A stretch of 64,000 nucleotides of DNA, taken from positions 113,921 through 177,920 of the forward strand of contig NZ_NEGJ01000009.1 in NCBI RefSeq assembly GCF_002135415.1, read 5' to 3'. The position numbers and the translations under genes are program-made. Positions 27,901-36,852 of the stretch are shown here, piece after piece. Position 1 is the first letter of the stretch; each line of letters opens with the position of its first letter. The notes beneath the pieces are model-generated. The model had not been told where the DNA came from, made no database searches, and saw only the letters and a list, made by a program, of their open reading frames with translations. This stretch comes from Acinetobacter sp. ANC 3832 (GTDB lineage Bacteria > Pseudomonadota > Gammaproteobacteria > Pseudomonadales > Moraxellaceae).

Positions 27901-28580
27901 TTTATCAGCCTGAGATTGAATTTGATGCTTTACAGCAAAATATTCTCAATACCATCGAGGCACTCAAAGCTCAGACAGAAATTCGAGACCAATTCAAACT
28001 CAAAATCGAAATGCATCAACAAAATCTTGCCAAACAACAACAATTTGCAGATCAAATTGCTGAGATACAACAGGAAGAACATCGTTGGGGTAAAATTTCT
28101 GGTTTGATGGGCGATGCCACTGGAAAAAAATTCCGTGATTATGCACAGCAATATAATCTTGATATTTTACTTGAACATGCCAACCAACAATTGACCATGT
28201 TGTCACAGCGCTATACCTTAAAGCGACTTGAAAATTCGCTTAGTCTAGCGATTATTGATCATGATATGGATGGGGAAACTCGTTCAGTGGCTTCACTTTC
28301 AGGCGGAGAATCCTTCCTGACTGCCCTCGCCTTGTCCTTGGCGATTGCCAATATGGCATCAGGTTCAATGAAAATTGAATCTCTATTTATAGATGAAGGC
28401 TTTGGAACATTAGATGCGTCATCTTTACATATGGTGATGAATGCGTTGGATCAATTGCAAAATCAAGGTCGTAAAGTCGTCCTCATCTCGCATATACAAG
28501 AAATGCATGAGCGTATTCCTGTACAGATTCAAGTCCGACCTTTGGGTGCAGGTGCAAGTAGCATTAAAGTGGTGAGTTAA
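24984..28580 (+). CDS. sbcC: Exonuclease subunit SbcC (Rad50-like ATPase)
   Basis: A 1198-residue SMC-like ATPase. Walker A GKTGAGKSTILDA is at about 37-49, two long Gln/Glu-rich coiled coils surround a zinc hook CLVC near residue 595, and the C-terminus has the signature LSGGESFL and Walker B LFIDEGFGTLD. It holds DNA ends for SbcD in an ATP-dependent way. The coiled coils are very glutamine-rich. It is longer than E. coli SbcC (about 1050 residues) because of longer coils. Confidence 0.97.
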   Translation: MKILSIRLKNLASLSGEHFIDFESEPLASAGLVAIVGKTGAGKSTILDAMCLALFNKIPRLKDSDGKLQDVDGSELLTNSPLTVLRRGTAHGFAELTFVAQDQKHYLARWELKRSREKADGKLQSVQRYLKCLTDGVVVADKAKAVDASILKITQLSFEQFTRAVLLAQSEVTAFLKARDNERGELLEYLTNSSIFGKIGQLAFERTKAVAVKRKELENLLGHIEVLSDEQVTEYTVQFQQADHEYKNLDTEKSQLEKQQLWFERQQKLQNEITLKQQLVDSQLKNHQELAPEQTRLKRLEIFSSIRPSVFQQQQFLKTEQQIAPQIQKQQQLFDVLNLQFENEKQQFTKTETDLNHQQNFENTHREALEEVRKCIQEREFFANEYKKMGTKLTALESVKAPLINQQQALERQIEQVSQQLIGLNQQLTETAQFTPLDKGLTAHSHQLNKFIQQYQDIENQLGHQTQAEQKLIEQKNQFAQSIEQFGNIEQLGNQLEQVRIQREQKIVQLNQFDGIQQKLAYYFEVQAESKRLNELLIISREKSQSLKKDTVQAEQDYQTAKIERLKLQDILQQQRLLHTENVEHLRAELKDNEPCLVCGSISHPYKVDDSAVSKALFELQQQQEQQAIQKEQENLQKWQVLQQQCSKLNAELEQYHLSIQKNAEREILQKNLVNEQVKNVNCQINFAQEHNEIHLQFEHMKQQYQTDIQQIEMQSNQWIQSIKHQQQLDKSIQQTEHLLQSAQQMQSQIEPILNCLNDDEKSTWFNHRVVTAQQILGRLNQRIQHLDLLEKLSKQLDVQNQQLKTLSLNIENTTQQIAGVAKSLNEIKVKGQENTETANRLILKMTGLTDIKPNEWLSQFEQNRQRIQTQYQQVKQDFETLRNDFEQQKNQLDQLKAQLQQNQSHANQVNVEIQNWLEQHTDFNVDDLVQLAQINSAQEQQIRQQLQNAERLLNEASSALKTMQEQLTEHKIYQPEIEFDALQQNILNTIEALKAQTEIRDQFKLKIEMHQQNLAKQQQFADQIAEIQQEEHRWGKISGLMGDATGKKFRDYAQQYNLDILLEHANQQLTMLSQRYTLKRLENSLSLAIIDHDMDGETRSVASLSGGESFLTALALSLAIANMASGSMKIESLFIDEGFGTLDASSLHMVMNALDQLQNQGRKVVLISHIQEMHERIPVQIQVRPLGAGASSIKVVS

Positions 28581-28707
28581 GCGCTCACTGCTCGTAATAT
28601 GATTTTCATATCATTTTGATATTGAAATATCTTGTATAAAAGCCATCCCACTTATTTTTTATAAACAAGAAATTAAAGGGCTTCATACAAGTTGCTGATG
28701 AGAATTT

Positions 28708-28742
28708 AAAGTGGACTTTCCTAAAGAGGAAATTCCACTTTA
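28708..28742 (-). terminator. Terminator of the first lipoprotein gene
   Basis: AAAGTGGA-TTTCC pairs with GGAAA-TCCACTTT around a TAAAGA loop, with one mismatch. The A-run context gives a T-run for the leftward gene. Confidence 0.7.
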
Positions 28743-28762
28743 AATTTTAAGCTATCTTTCTT

Positions 28763-29539
28763 TTACTTATCAGCTGGAAAAGCATTCGGTGGTGGCGCAT
28801 ATTTATTTACTGGTTTAGCAACATCTTCTGGCGCTTCTAATTCGTAAATTACAGTTCCAATAACACCAGCATTTTGAATAGAACCATTTGCAGAATTTGC
28901 TGCATATGAATCTGCTGGTTTACTAAAAGTAAATGAAGCAACAGCATTTTCACTTTTACGGAAACCTTCAATTGTTAAGCTATCACCTGAATGTAAAACA
29001 TAGCCTGAATTGGTACGTGACGCTTCACTCCCATTAATCACATCAATACCATCAACACTGGCAACGATTTCAAAAGTTTTCCCAGTATTATTTTCATAAT
29101 GAAGTTGATAACTTTGACCATTTTTCCCAGCCAAGTAATAGCTTTGTCCGACTCTAAACATAGGTAAGGCATTACCATTGTCATCGATAACAGAGAAGCT
29201 AATTTTTCCGCCAGCCACTGAAATAGAATTGACGGTTTTACCTTTGTAATCTTTATTGGCATATTGAACTTGAGTTTCTGCAATAGGCGAGCTTGATTTA
29301 CGCTTTAGATCGACTTCAGTCACATGTGAGCTAATATCATCGCCCCACTTAGTCCCTAATGTTTCATCGGCAGCAACATCATTATTCTTAGCTTCTGCGG
29401 CAGCATCCGCTGCTGGACTTGTAGCTTCTGTACTTTGTGCACTTGAATCTGCTGCAACATCACTTTGACTGGTTTTTTTCGCACAAGCCGTAAGAAATAT
29501 GCAGAAAAACAAACACATAAAAAAATTTATTGTTTTCAT
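28763..29539 (-). CDS. Lipoprotein of unknown function, copy 1 of a tandem pair
   Basis: A 258-residue protein with a signal and lipobox FLTAC (Cys19), then a low-complexity Ala/Ser/Asp linker to about residue 60. The mature domain begins LGTKWGDDI and ends with NAFPADK. The gene about 270 bp upstream encodes a clear paralog with the same LGTKWGDDI, VASVDG and KGSIQN/NGSIQN segments. It is likely envelope-anchored. I do not recognise the domain. Each copy has its own terminator, so they may be expressed separately. Confidence 0.8.
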   Translation of the reverse strand: MKTINFFMCLFFCIFLTACAKKTSQSDVAADSSAQSTEATSPAADAAAEAKNNDVAADETLGTKWGDDISSHVTEVDLKRKSSSPIAETQVQYANKDYKGKTVNSISVAGGKISFSVIDDNGNALPMFRVGQSYYLAGKNGQSYQLHYENNTGKTFEIVASVDGIDVINGSEASRTNSGYVLHSGDSLTIEGFRKSENAVASFTFSKPADSYAANSANGSIQNAGVIGTVIYELEAPEDVAKPVNKYAPPPNAFPADK

Positions 29540-29758
29540 TGGATGACCTATATTTTAAATATAATAAAACGTCCCAATTTTTCGATTCAAATTGAATCTT
29601 GCTGAATTGGAAATGAAGAAATTAATTTAGATTATTATCAATTTTAGAATATCTTTAATTCTATAAATTGCCAATATACATATTTCATAATTATGTAACA
29701 ATATAACATTTCAAAAGAAGAGCAATACACTCTCTTTTTAGTTTTAATTATAAGAAGT

Positions 29759-29792
29759 CTTGCATCAGTGTTAATAATTTCTCTGATGCAAG
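29759..29792 (-). terminator. Inverted repeat after the second lipoprotein gene
   Basis: CTTGCATCAG at 29759-29768 pairs with CTGATGCAAG at 29783-29792. It lies about 15 bp past the stop of the leftward gene. The T-run is weak. Confidence 0.55.
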
Positions 29793-29806
29793 AAGTCTAG
29801 TGCTTA

Positions 29807-30610
29807 TTAACGATCTGCAGGAAAAGCATTCGGTGCAGGTGCATATCCATCACTATTAGGTTTTAAAGGTGCTTTCGGTGCTTTAACTTCATACACCACT
29901 GTTCCAATCACACCAACATTTTGAATAGAACCCTTTGCACTATTGGCTGCATAAGCATCTTTCGGTTTGCTAAAAGTGAATGAGGCAACAGATGAATTGC
30001 TTTTTCTAAATCCTTCAATTGCAAATGAAGCATATGGTCTAAGTACATAACCACTGTTATATCGTGATGCTTTACTGCCATCTAAAACATCTAAACCATC
30101 TACACTAGCAACAATTTCAAAGGTTTGATTGCTCGAATTTGCATAACGTAACTGGTAACTCTGCCCATCATTGGCAGATAAATAATAATATTCACCATCT
30201 CGGTATAAAGGTAAAATTTTTCCGTGGTCATCTACCACTGAAAAGTTAATTTTTCCCGCACCCAAAGAAATACTATTAATACTGCGCCCTTGAAACTGCT
30301 TAGCAGCATAGAGAATCATGGTTTCTGAAATCGGTTTTGAACTTAAACGCTTTAAATCGACTTGGGTGACATTAGACGTAATATCATCTCCCCATTTCGT
30401 TCCCAGACGATCTTCAGACGTCATTTTATTATTGGTCGTTGGTGCCACTTTTGCTGTGCTTAATTTCATCATATTTGGAGATGATGTTTCTGCATAGCTT
30501 GGTTCAGCATCCATATTATTTGATGATTGTGTATCGGTTTGTACTTGAGTCGAGCTACAAGCTGCCAAAAAACCACTTAAAAATAACCACAATAATGATT
30601 GCTTGATCAT
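29807..30610 (-). CDS. Lipoprotein of unknown function, copy 2 of a tandem pair
   Basis: A 267-residue paralog of the downstream gene. Lipobox FLAAC (Cys18) is followed by a Ser/Thr-rich linker, and the shared domain starts at LGTKWGDDI (about 69). Shared blocks include SINSISLG, GQSYQLRYAN, FEIVASVDGLDVLDGSKAS and SGYVLRP. The two proteins differ mostly in the linker. The pair arose by tandem duplication and the copies may bind different partners or ligands; the function is unknown. Confidence 0.8.
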   Translation of the reverse strand: MIKQSLLWLFLSGFLAACSSTQVQTDTQSSNNMDAEPSYAETSSPNMMKLSTAKVAPTTNNKMTSEDRLGTKWGDDITSNVTQVDLKRLSSKPISETMILYAAKQFQGRSINSISLGAGKINFSVVDDHGKILPLYRDGEYYYLSANDGQSYQLRYANSSNQTFEIVASVDGLDVLDGSKASRYNSGYVLRPYASFAIEGFRKSNSSVASFTFSKPKDAYAANSAKGSIQNVGVIGTVVYEVKAPKAPLKPNSDGYAPAPNAFPADR

Positions 30611-30837
30611 CTACTTTTTTCCTTTATTAGAATTATTCAATTCGTTATTCAGGTCAGTATAATGAAATTATTGATTTTCGTTTCTAATGATTTGTTTAAT
30701 TATTTTTAAGAATACATATTTTGCATAAACATTAACAGTCACTTTATTTTTCTTCTTTATAGGAAAAATTTAAAAAATATGTAAGAAACCGAATAAACCT
30801 GCATTAAAATTAATTTCTAATACAGGTCAGATAAAGA

Positions 30838-31635
30838 TTAACTGATCGGTCTAAGTGTGAGTATTTGCTCACTGCGTCCAAATGGACCTTGTAAATCATG
30901 CAAAATACTACTGGTTAAACCAATTCCATCTGTTCCATATTGCTGTACAGTTTCCAACCCTAACCATTGACCTTGTGGTTGGCGATAAAGATGAACTTGC
31001 AAATCTAAATTTGGAAAGCCCCATTCTAAAGGTCTGCCTTGGCGAGGAACAATACCGTTTGCCACATCAATCATGCTAATTAAACGTACAAAATCGGATG
31101 TTGTCTGCCCTTCTACCATATCCGTTGTAGTACTAACCCAAACTAATCCCTTGCCTTGCTCATGATGATTCGATCTCGCCTCAACGGTTTTAGTAAATTG
31201 TCCAGGCCACTTTCTTAAACCATCAAAATCAGGCATATTTTCAGGTGTATCAACAGGTTGATCTTCTAAACCTGCAATTGCTGAACTGTCTTGCATCACC
31301 ATACGCCAACTTTTTGCAACCACTAAGGTTTTACCTTGACCTTTCATTATCGATTCAATCAGCTCAATGGTTTTACCTGCTCGAATCACTTGCGTCGTGA
31401 TTTCAATTTCGCCCAAAGCAATCAAGCCATAAATATCTAAGCTTATTCGCCCTATACGCATATTTTCACGTGGTGAAAATTGTTCTAACTCTGCACACAT
31501 AACTCCTGTTGCAGGAGACATATGCTGTTCATTGGGATTCCAAGCACCTTGTGAATACATAGTCGATTGATAATGCGCTGTCACAACACCTTGGTCATCT
31601 TGAGTACGATTGAGCAATTGATAATAAGCAGACAT
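30838..31635 (-). CDS. Acyl-CoA thioesterase family protein (TesB-like hotdog)
   Basis: A 265-residue protein with two hotdog halves typical of the thioesterase-like superfamily (4HBT_3). Conserved pieces are PATGVMCAELEQF in the first half and VRLISMIDVANGIVPRQGRP in the second, where the Asp of MIDVANG fits the catalytic position, and LGLETVQQYGTDGIGL. It probably hydrolyses acyl-CoA; substrate unknown. It stands alone between the lipoprotein pair and uppP. Confidence 0.8.
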   Translation of the reverse strand: MSAYYQLLNRTQDDQGVVTAHYQSTMYSQGAWNPNEQHMSPATGVMCAELEQFSPRENMRIGRISLDIYGLIALGEIEITTQVIRAGKTIELIESIMKGQGKTLVVAKSWRMVMQDSSAIAGLEDQPVDTPENMPDFDGLRKWPGQFTKTVEARSNHHEQGKGLVWVSTTTDMVEGQTTSDFVRLISMIDVANGIVPRQGRPLEWGFPNLDLQVHLYRQPQGQWLGLETVQQYGTDGIGLTSSILHDLQGPFGRSEQILTLRPIS

Positions 31636-31815
31636 GATCTTCCTTGTTTCAAGTATTTGTAAATTTAAATGAGTTTAAGCATTCTATTTTTGTACTTAAC
31701 TTTACTTGATAAGTCCATTATTTCAGCAAAATTTGATCTCTTGGGTTCAATGTTTTATTGCACTATACCCTATTTGATAAGCGCAAAATTTAAAATTCAG
31801 ACTCTACAAATCTAT

Positions 31816-32652
31816 TCATCCTAATAACAAAACAACTCCTGCAAAAACCAAGCAATAAATACCAAACAAATACCAACGCCCATGCTCTAACCATGCAGAC
31901 AACCATTTTAATGCGACTAAACCTGCAATAAAACTAAAGATCATGCCTGCTAAGCTTGGCACCATTAACTGACTAATTTGAGTGTGTTGTAAGCTTTGGG
32001 TATGTATTAAACGATAAAATTCTTTTGCAATCACAGCAGGTGTAAGTACAACTGCAAGGGCAAAACTGAATTCTTCAGCTTTTTGGCGAGATATACCTAA
32101 AAACAAACTGGTTGAAATGGTTGCACCAGAACGTGAAAAACCTCTGAAAGGCAGGCAAAGTGCCTGTACTGCACCAATCATTGATGCTCGACCCAGTGTA
32201 ATTTCTCCAGTCTGACCTTTGTCTAAACGTGAAGATAAAATAATTAAAATCCCAGCAGCCGCTAAAGCCGTTGCCATCAATTTTGTATTACTAAAAAGTT
32301 GTTCTATTTCAAAGTTACTTGCTCCACCAAAAAATACATGTTTGATGATTGCTTGTAGCGTTAAGCCTAAAACCCCAGTAATTCCTGTCGCAACAATAAT
32401 AAACAAAGCCTGCTTTTTAAAACTTTCCCATGATGAAAAATATGTCTTTTTCCATGATTTCCAAAAATAGACAATCACAGCAAACATTGTACCTGTATGT
32501 AACATCACCAATAAAAATGTCATGTCAGGTGCGGATGGATCAAAGCCCATTAATTTTTCAGCCAAAATAACATGTGCAGAACTGGATACAGGCAATAACT
32601 CTGCCAAACCTTGAATAATGGCAAGAATCAAAACATGAAATAAAGTCATCAA
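31816..32652 (-). CDS. uppP: Undecaprenyl-diphosphate phosphatase
   Basis: A 278-residue inner-membrane enzyme with seven or eight membrane segments. Motif 1 is QGLAELLPVSSSAHVIL and motif 2 is LPFRGFSRSGATIS. It removes a phosphate from undecaprenyl diphosphate to recycle the lipid carrier of cell-wall and surface polysaccharide synthesis. Motif 2 differs from the common PGTSRSGATI form, where the E. coli enzyme has Pro-Gly-Thr; the catalytic Ser-Arg-Ser-Gly remains. It is monocistronic. Confidence 0.93.
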   Translation of the reverse strand: MMTLFHVLILAIIQGLAELLPVSSSAHVILAEKLMGFDPSAPDMTFLLVMLHTGTMFAVIVYFWKSWKKTYFSSWESFKKQALFIIVATGITGVLGLTLQAIIKHVFFGGASNFEIEQLFSNTKLMATALAAAGILIILSSRLDKGQTGEITLGRASMIGAVQALCLPFRGFSRSGATISTSLFLGISRQKAEEFSFALAVVLTPAVIAKEFYRLIHTQSLQHTQISQLMVPSLAGMIFSFIAGLVALKWLSAWLEHGRWYLFGIYCLVFAGVVLLLG

Positions 32653-32771
32653 TCTTTTCTATCTTTAGAATTGTTGATGCCTTATACGTTTATTGGATTA
32701 AATAGAAATTAAAATTTACTTAAATCCATCCGTGGATTCATTGAGTCACTCTTTGAATAAAATTGACTAGA

Positions 32772-33461
32772 TCACTTTTGAGAATAATCTCGAGCACCAA
32801 ACAGCGCTGTTCCAACCCGTACCATGGTTGAACCTGCTGCAATCGCATCCAACATATCCCCAGACATTCCCATACTTAAAGTATCCCAATCTTCAGGATG
32901 TTGATGTTCTATTTTAACTGTTTCGAATAATTGTTTAGCATCAATAAAGGCTTGAGGATTATTCGGTGCAGGAATCACCATTAAACCTCGTAATTTTAAA
33001 AGCGGTAATTGGCTTATAGTTCGGACCAGTTCAGCAACCTCATTCGGTTGACAACCATCTTTCGTATCCTGAGCATCAATATTCACTTGTAAACAAATAT
33101 TCAAAGGCACTTGAGATGCTTCACGCTGACTGGACAAGCGCTCTGCAATAATCAACCGATCAACACCATGCACCCAAGCAAATTTCTCTGCCAAATGTTT
33201 GGTTTTATTGCGTTGTACATGTCCAATAAAATGCCATTCGATGTCCAATGATTTTAAATTTTCAATTTTATCTAAGGCTTCTTGAAGATAATTTTCACCA
33301 AACATGCGCTGTCCAGTTGCATACATTTCTTCAATCAGGTCACTTGGATGTGTCTTTGAAACGGCAAGTAAGTGTACTTCATTCACATCCCTATTCGCAG
33401 CTTCACAAGCCTGTTGGATTTGTTGTAACACCTGATTTCGAGCTTGTTTTAGATCATTCAT
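32772..33461 (-). CDS. yggS: YggS/PROSC-family PLP-binding protein
   Basis: A 229-residue single alanine-racemase-like barrel. The PLP lysine is Lys36 in LLAVSKTHP. IEWHFIGHVQRNK, LQVNID, LRGLMVIP and LSMGMSGD are family signatures. It binds pyridoxal phosphate and keeps vitamin B6 and amino-acid pools balanced without a known enzyme reaction. It is divergent from pilT, the same arrangement found in Pseudomonas. Confidence 0.95.
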   Translation of the reverse strand: MNDLKQARNQVLQQIQQACEAANRDVNEVHLLAVSKTHPSDLIEEMYATGQRMFGENYLQEALDKIENLKSLDIEWHFIGHVQRNKTKHLAEKFAWVHGVDRLIIAERLSSQREASQVPLNICLQVNIDAQDTKDGCQPNEVAELVRTISQLPLLKLRGLMVIPAPNNPQAFIDAKQLFETVKIEHQHPEDWDTLSMGMSGDMLDAIAAGSTMVRVGTALFGARDYSQK

Positions 33462-33580
33462 TGACTACCGTCTCATTTCAAATAAATTTCAGCTTCCAAG
33501 CAATTAAATTGTTGGTTATGCTGAGTGAAAGCCTTATCATTCTACAAAATAATTAAGCAAATAGTTACTTCGGGGACATT

Positions 33581-34618
33581 ATGGATATTACAGAATTATT
33601 GGCATTTTCGGTTAAAAATGGGGCGTCAGATTTACACTTATCGGCAGGTATGCCACCGATGATCCGTGTAGATGGTGAAGTTCGTCGTATTAACTTACCT
33701 GCACTTGAACACAAAGATGTGCATCGTCTTGTTTATGACATTATGAATGATAAACAACGTCGTGATTTTGAAGAACAGCTTGAAACTGACTTTTCATTTG
33801 AAGTTCCTTCAGTTGCTCGTTTCCGTGTAAATGCATTTAACCAAAACCGTGGTGCTGGTGCTGTATTCCGTACCATTCCATCTAAAGTTCTTTCTATGGA
33901 AGACTTAGGAATGGGACAAATCTTCAAAGATATTTGTGAATATCCACGTGGTATTGTACTCGTTACAGGCCCAACAGGTTCGGGTAAATCAACCACCCTT
34001 GCTGCAATGATAGATTATATTAACGATAACCGTTATGACCATATTCTGACTGTAGAAGACCCGATTGAGTTTGTACATCAATCTAAAAAGTGCCTCATCA
34101 ATCAACGTGAAGTACATCGTGATACACACGGTTTTAATGAAGCACTTCGTTCAGCGCTTCGTGAAGATCCAGACATTATTCTTGTTGGTGAGATGCGTGA
34201 CTTAGAAACCATTCGTTTAGCACTGACCGCGGCTGAAACAGGTCACTTGGTTTTTGGTACGCTACATACCACGTCTGCGGCAAAAACTATTGACCGTGTC
34301 ATTGACGTCTTCCCTGCTGAAGAAAAAGATATGGTTCGTGCCATGTTATCAGAATCTCTTCAAGCTGTTATTTCTCAGACGCTGTTGAAAAAAACGGGGG
34401 GCGGTCGTGTTGCAGCACATGAAATTATGATTGGCGTTCCTGCGATTCGTAACTTGGTTCGTGAAAACAAAGTCGCACAAATGTATTCTGCAATCCAAAC
34501 AGGTGCAAACTACGGTATGACGACATTGGATCAAAGCTTAAAAACCTTGGTCGCAAAAGGTGTGATTAGCCCACAAGTTGCACGTAATGCAGCGAAACAA
34601 CCTGAAGCATTCTTATAA
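33581..34618 (+). CDS. pilT: Type IV pilus retraction ATPase PilT
   Basis: A 345-residue secretion ATPase. Walker A GPTGSGKSTT (about 130), Asp-box region, Walker B ILVGEMRD and His box TGHLVFGTLHTTSA are all present, and AIRNLVRENK is the PilT-specific motif. It powers pilus retraction for twitching motility and DNA uptake. pilU follows after 25 bp in the same direction. Confidence 0.98.
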   Translation: MDITELLAFSVKNGASDLHLSAGMPPMIRVDGEVRRINLPALEHKDVHRLVYDIMNDKQRRDFEEQLETDFSFEVPSVARFRVNAFNQNRGAGAVFRTIPSKVLSMEDLGMGQIFKDICEYPRGIVLVTGPTGSGKSTTLAAMIDYINDNRYDHILTVEDPIEFVHQSKKCLINQREVHRDTHGFNEALRSALREDPDIILVGEMRDLETIRLALTAAETGHLVFGTLHTTSAAKTIDRVIDVFPAEEKDMVRAMLSESLQAVISQTLLKKTGGGRVAAHEIMIGVPAIRNLVRENKVAQMYSAIQTGANYGMTTLDQSLKTLVAKGVISPQVARNAAKQPEAFL

Positions 34619-34643
34619 TTAAAACGGATTTTGGATATTAATA

Positions 34644-35762
34644 ATGGATTTTAATGACTTACTCAATCTGATGATTGAACATAAAGCCTCTGACTTATTT
34701 ATCACGGCTGATGTTGAACCATCCATGAAGATTAACGGACAAATTTCACCCATTGCAAAAACAAAATTGACGGGAGAAATCGTTGGTCAACTGATTCACT
34801 CGATTATGAGTGATAAACAACGAAAAGAATTTGCAGATACGCGTGAATGTAACTTTGCGATTACCAATAAAGACAAAACAGCGCGTTTCCGTGTTAGTGC
34901 GTTTCAACAACGTGATATGCCCGGCATGATCTTACGTCGTATTGAAACAACTATTCCGACAATGGAGGAATTAAAACTCCCCCCTATTCTCAAAGATTTA
35001 GCCATGACTAAACGTGGCATTATTATCTTTGTAGGTGCAACAGGGACGGGTAAATCAACTTCTCTTGCTTCACTGATTGGATATCGTAACCATAATACCA
35101 AAGGTCATATTATTACGATTGAAGATCCAATTGAATTTGTACATGAGCACGCAGGTTGTATTATCACGCAACGCGAAGTAGGTATTGATACAGATTCATT
35201 TGAAATCGCTTTAAAAAATACCCTACGTCAAGCACCTGATGTCATCTTAATTGGTGAGATTCGTTCACGTGAAACCATGGACTATGCCATTGCCTTTGCT
35301 GAAACAGGTCATTTAGTTTTTGCAACACTGCATGCCAATAATGCTAACCAAGCCATTGATCGTATCATTCACTTTTTTGAGTCGGATCGTCATAGTCAAT
35401 TATTCATGGATTTATCACTCAATCTAAGAGCAATGGTTGCGCAGCAACTTATCCCTACACCTGATGGCAATTCGCGTCGTGCTGCAATTGAAATATTAAT
35501 TAACTCTCCGTTAATTTCAGATTTAATTCGTAAAGGTGAAGTACATGAGATTAAAGACCTAATGAAGCGTTCACGTGAATTAGGGATGCAAACATTCGAC
35601 CAAGCCTTGTTTGATCTTTATAAAGCTGGACAAATCACCTATAAAGATGCATTAAAACATGCTGACTCACCCAATGATTTACGTCTACAAATTAAATTAG
35701 ATGAAGAAGGTGGCGCTCAATTATTGAATGCAACCAATAAACTGACTTTTGATGGTCAATAA
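34644..35762 (+). CDS. pilU: Type IV pilus retraction ATPase PilU
   Basis: A 372-residue PilT paralog. Walker A GATGTGKSTS, Walker B LIGEIRSRETM and His box TGHLVFATLHANNA identify it. It assists PilT-dependent retraction. The C-terminal extension after DALKHADSPNDLRLQ is typical of PilU. It is transcribed with pilT and ends at a strong terminator. Confidence 0.97.
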   Translation: MDFNDLLNLMIEHKASDLFITADVEPSMKINGQISPIAKTKLTGEIVGQLIHSIMSDKQRKEFADTRECNFAITNKDKTARFRVSAFQQRDMPGMILRRIETTIPTMEELKLPPILKDLAMTKRGIIIFVGATGTGKSTSLASLIGYRNHNTKGHIITIEDPIEFVHEHAGCIITQREVGIDTDSFEIALKNTLRQAPDVILIGEIRSRETMDYAIAFAETGHLVFATLHANNANQAIDRIIHFFESDRHSQLFMDLSLNLRAMVAQQLIPTPDGNSRRAAIEILINSPLISDLIRKGEVHEIKDLMKRSRELGMQTFDQALFDLYKAGQITYKDALKHADSPNDLRLQIKLDEEGGAQLLNATNKLTFDGQ

Positions 35763-35778
35763 TTTTTAAAAGCCAAAC

Positions 35779-35813
35779 AAAAAAGGGAACTTAATGACTA
35801 AGTTCCCTTTTTA
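35779..35813. terminator. Terminator between pilU and fur
   Basis: AAAAGGGAACTTA pairs perfectly with TAAGTTCCCTTTT over a five-base loop. It is usable in both directions for the convergent genes. Confidence 0.9.
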
Positions 35814-35834
35814 ATTTGTTGTATTTATGTGATT

Positions 35835-36272
35835 TTATTTCTTACGTAAAGCTTCTTTACATTCAGGTGCATCACAATAACCGTAAAGATTTAAAGAGTG
35901 TCCAGTCAATGAGAAACCAAACTTTTCCGCAACTTCATGTTGCTCATGCTCAATAGTATCATTAGTAAATTCAACAACTTTATTACAATTTAAGCAAACT
36001 AAATGATCGTGGTGATCATCTTGCATGATTTCGAAAACAGAATGATTGTTTTCAAAATGATGGCGCTGAATAATACCCGCCGCCTCAAACTGTGTTAACA
36101 CGCGGTATACGGTCGCTAAACCAACATCTTCACCTTGTTCAAGTAATGTTTTATAAATGTCTTCCGCGCTCATGTGGTGTTGTTTTGAATTTTCTAATAA
36201 TTCCAAAATCTTGATTCGTGGAAGGGTAACTTTAAGTCCAGCTTTGCGTAAATCTTGATTTGAAATAGCCAT
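35835..36272 (-). CDS. fur: Ferric uptake regulator Fur
   Basis: A 145-residue metalloregulator. The N-terminal winged helix contains LKVTLPRIKILELLE and YRVLTQFEAAGI. The metal sites show DDHHDHLVCLNC, and the C-terminal CDAPEC completes the structural zinc site. With iron bound it represses iron-uptake genes. It is divergent from bamE with about 110 bp between, an arrangement conserved in Pseudomonas and Acinetobacter. Confidence 0.98.
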   Translation of the reverse strand: MAISNQDLRKAGLKVTLPRIKILELLENSKQHHMSAEDIYKTLLEQGEDVGLATVYRVLTQFEAAGIIQRHHFENNHSVFEIMQDDHHDHLVCLNCNKVVEFTNDTIEHEQHEVAEKFGFSLTGHSLNLYGYCDAPECKEALRKK

Positions 36273-36384
36273 ATAAAAAGGTCTCGCAACAAATTTTAAG
36301 TTGGAATATGCAATAGAGTTGAGATGCAGTATGATCTATCCTTGGGTCAATTGCATCATAATTAATTTGGGATAGTGTAGCAAA

Positions 36385-36783
36385 ATGCAAAAAATCATGC
36401 TGACGTTATTCGTCGCTTCATTGCTTGGCGGTTGTTCTGTTTTCGGAGTATATAAAGTTGATATTCCTCAGGGAACCCCTTTAACCCAAGCTCAAGCTTC
36501 AAAAATTCAAGTTGGTATGAATTATCAACAAGTACGTTTTTTGCTGGGCAGTCCAACAGTAACTGATCCGATGAATCCTTTACGTTGGGACTATATTTAC
36601 AACTATATCCCAGGAACTTATGCTAAAAAAGCTAAAATTCCAGCAGCTCACGGTCAACACTTGAAAGTGTATTTTAATGAATCAGGAATCGTCTATAAAG
36701 TCGAGGGCTTAGAAAGCATTCCTGAGTCACAACCGGGTTTGCCTTCTTCAAAAGAAGCAATATTGAATGCGCCCCCACTATAG
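36385..36783 (+). CDS. bamE: Outer membrane assembly lipoprotein BamE (SmpA/OmlA)
   Basis: A 132-residue lipoprotein with lipobox LLGGC (Cys17). The fold signature is KIQVGMNYQQVRFLLGSP followed by RWDYIYNYIPG. BamE is a periplasm-facing part of the Bam complex that inserts outer-membrane proteins. The gene is followed by a strong terminator. Confidence 0.95.
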   Translation: MQKIMLTLFVASLLGGCSVFGVYKVDIPQGTPLTQAQASKIQVGMNYQQVRFLLGSPTVTDPMNPLRWDYIYNYIPGTYAKKAKIPAAHGQHLKVYFNESGIVYKVEGLESIPESQPGLPSSKEAILNAPPL

Positions 36784-36795
36784 TCACTTTAAAAT

Positions 36796-36828
36796 AAAAA
36801 GAAACCCCTCAATGAGGGGTTTCTTTTT
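36796..36828. terminator. Terminator between bamE and rnfH
   Basis: AAAAAGAAACCCCTC pairs with GAGGGGTTTCTTTTT. Strong in both directions. Confidence 0.9.
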
Positions 36829-36852
36829 ATAAGACAATGAATATTTATATCA

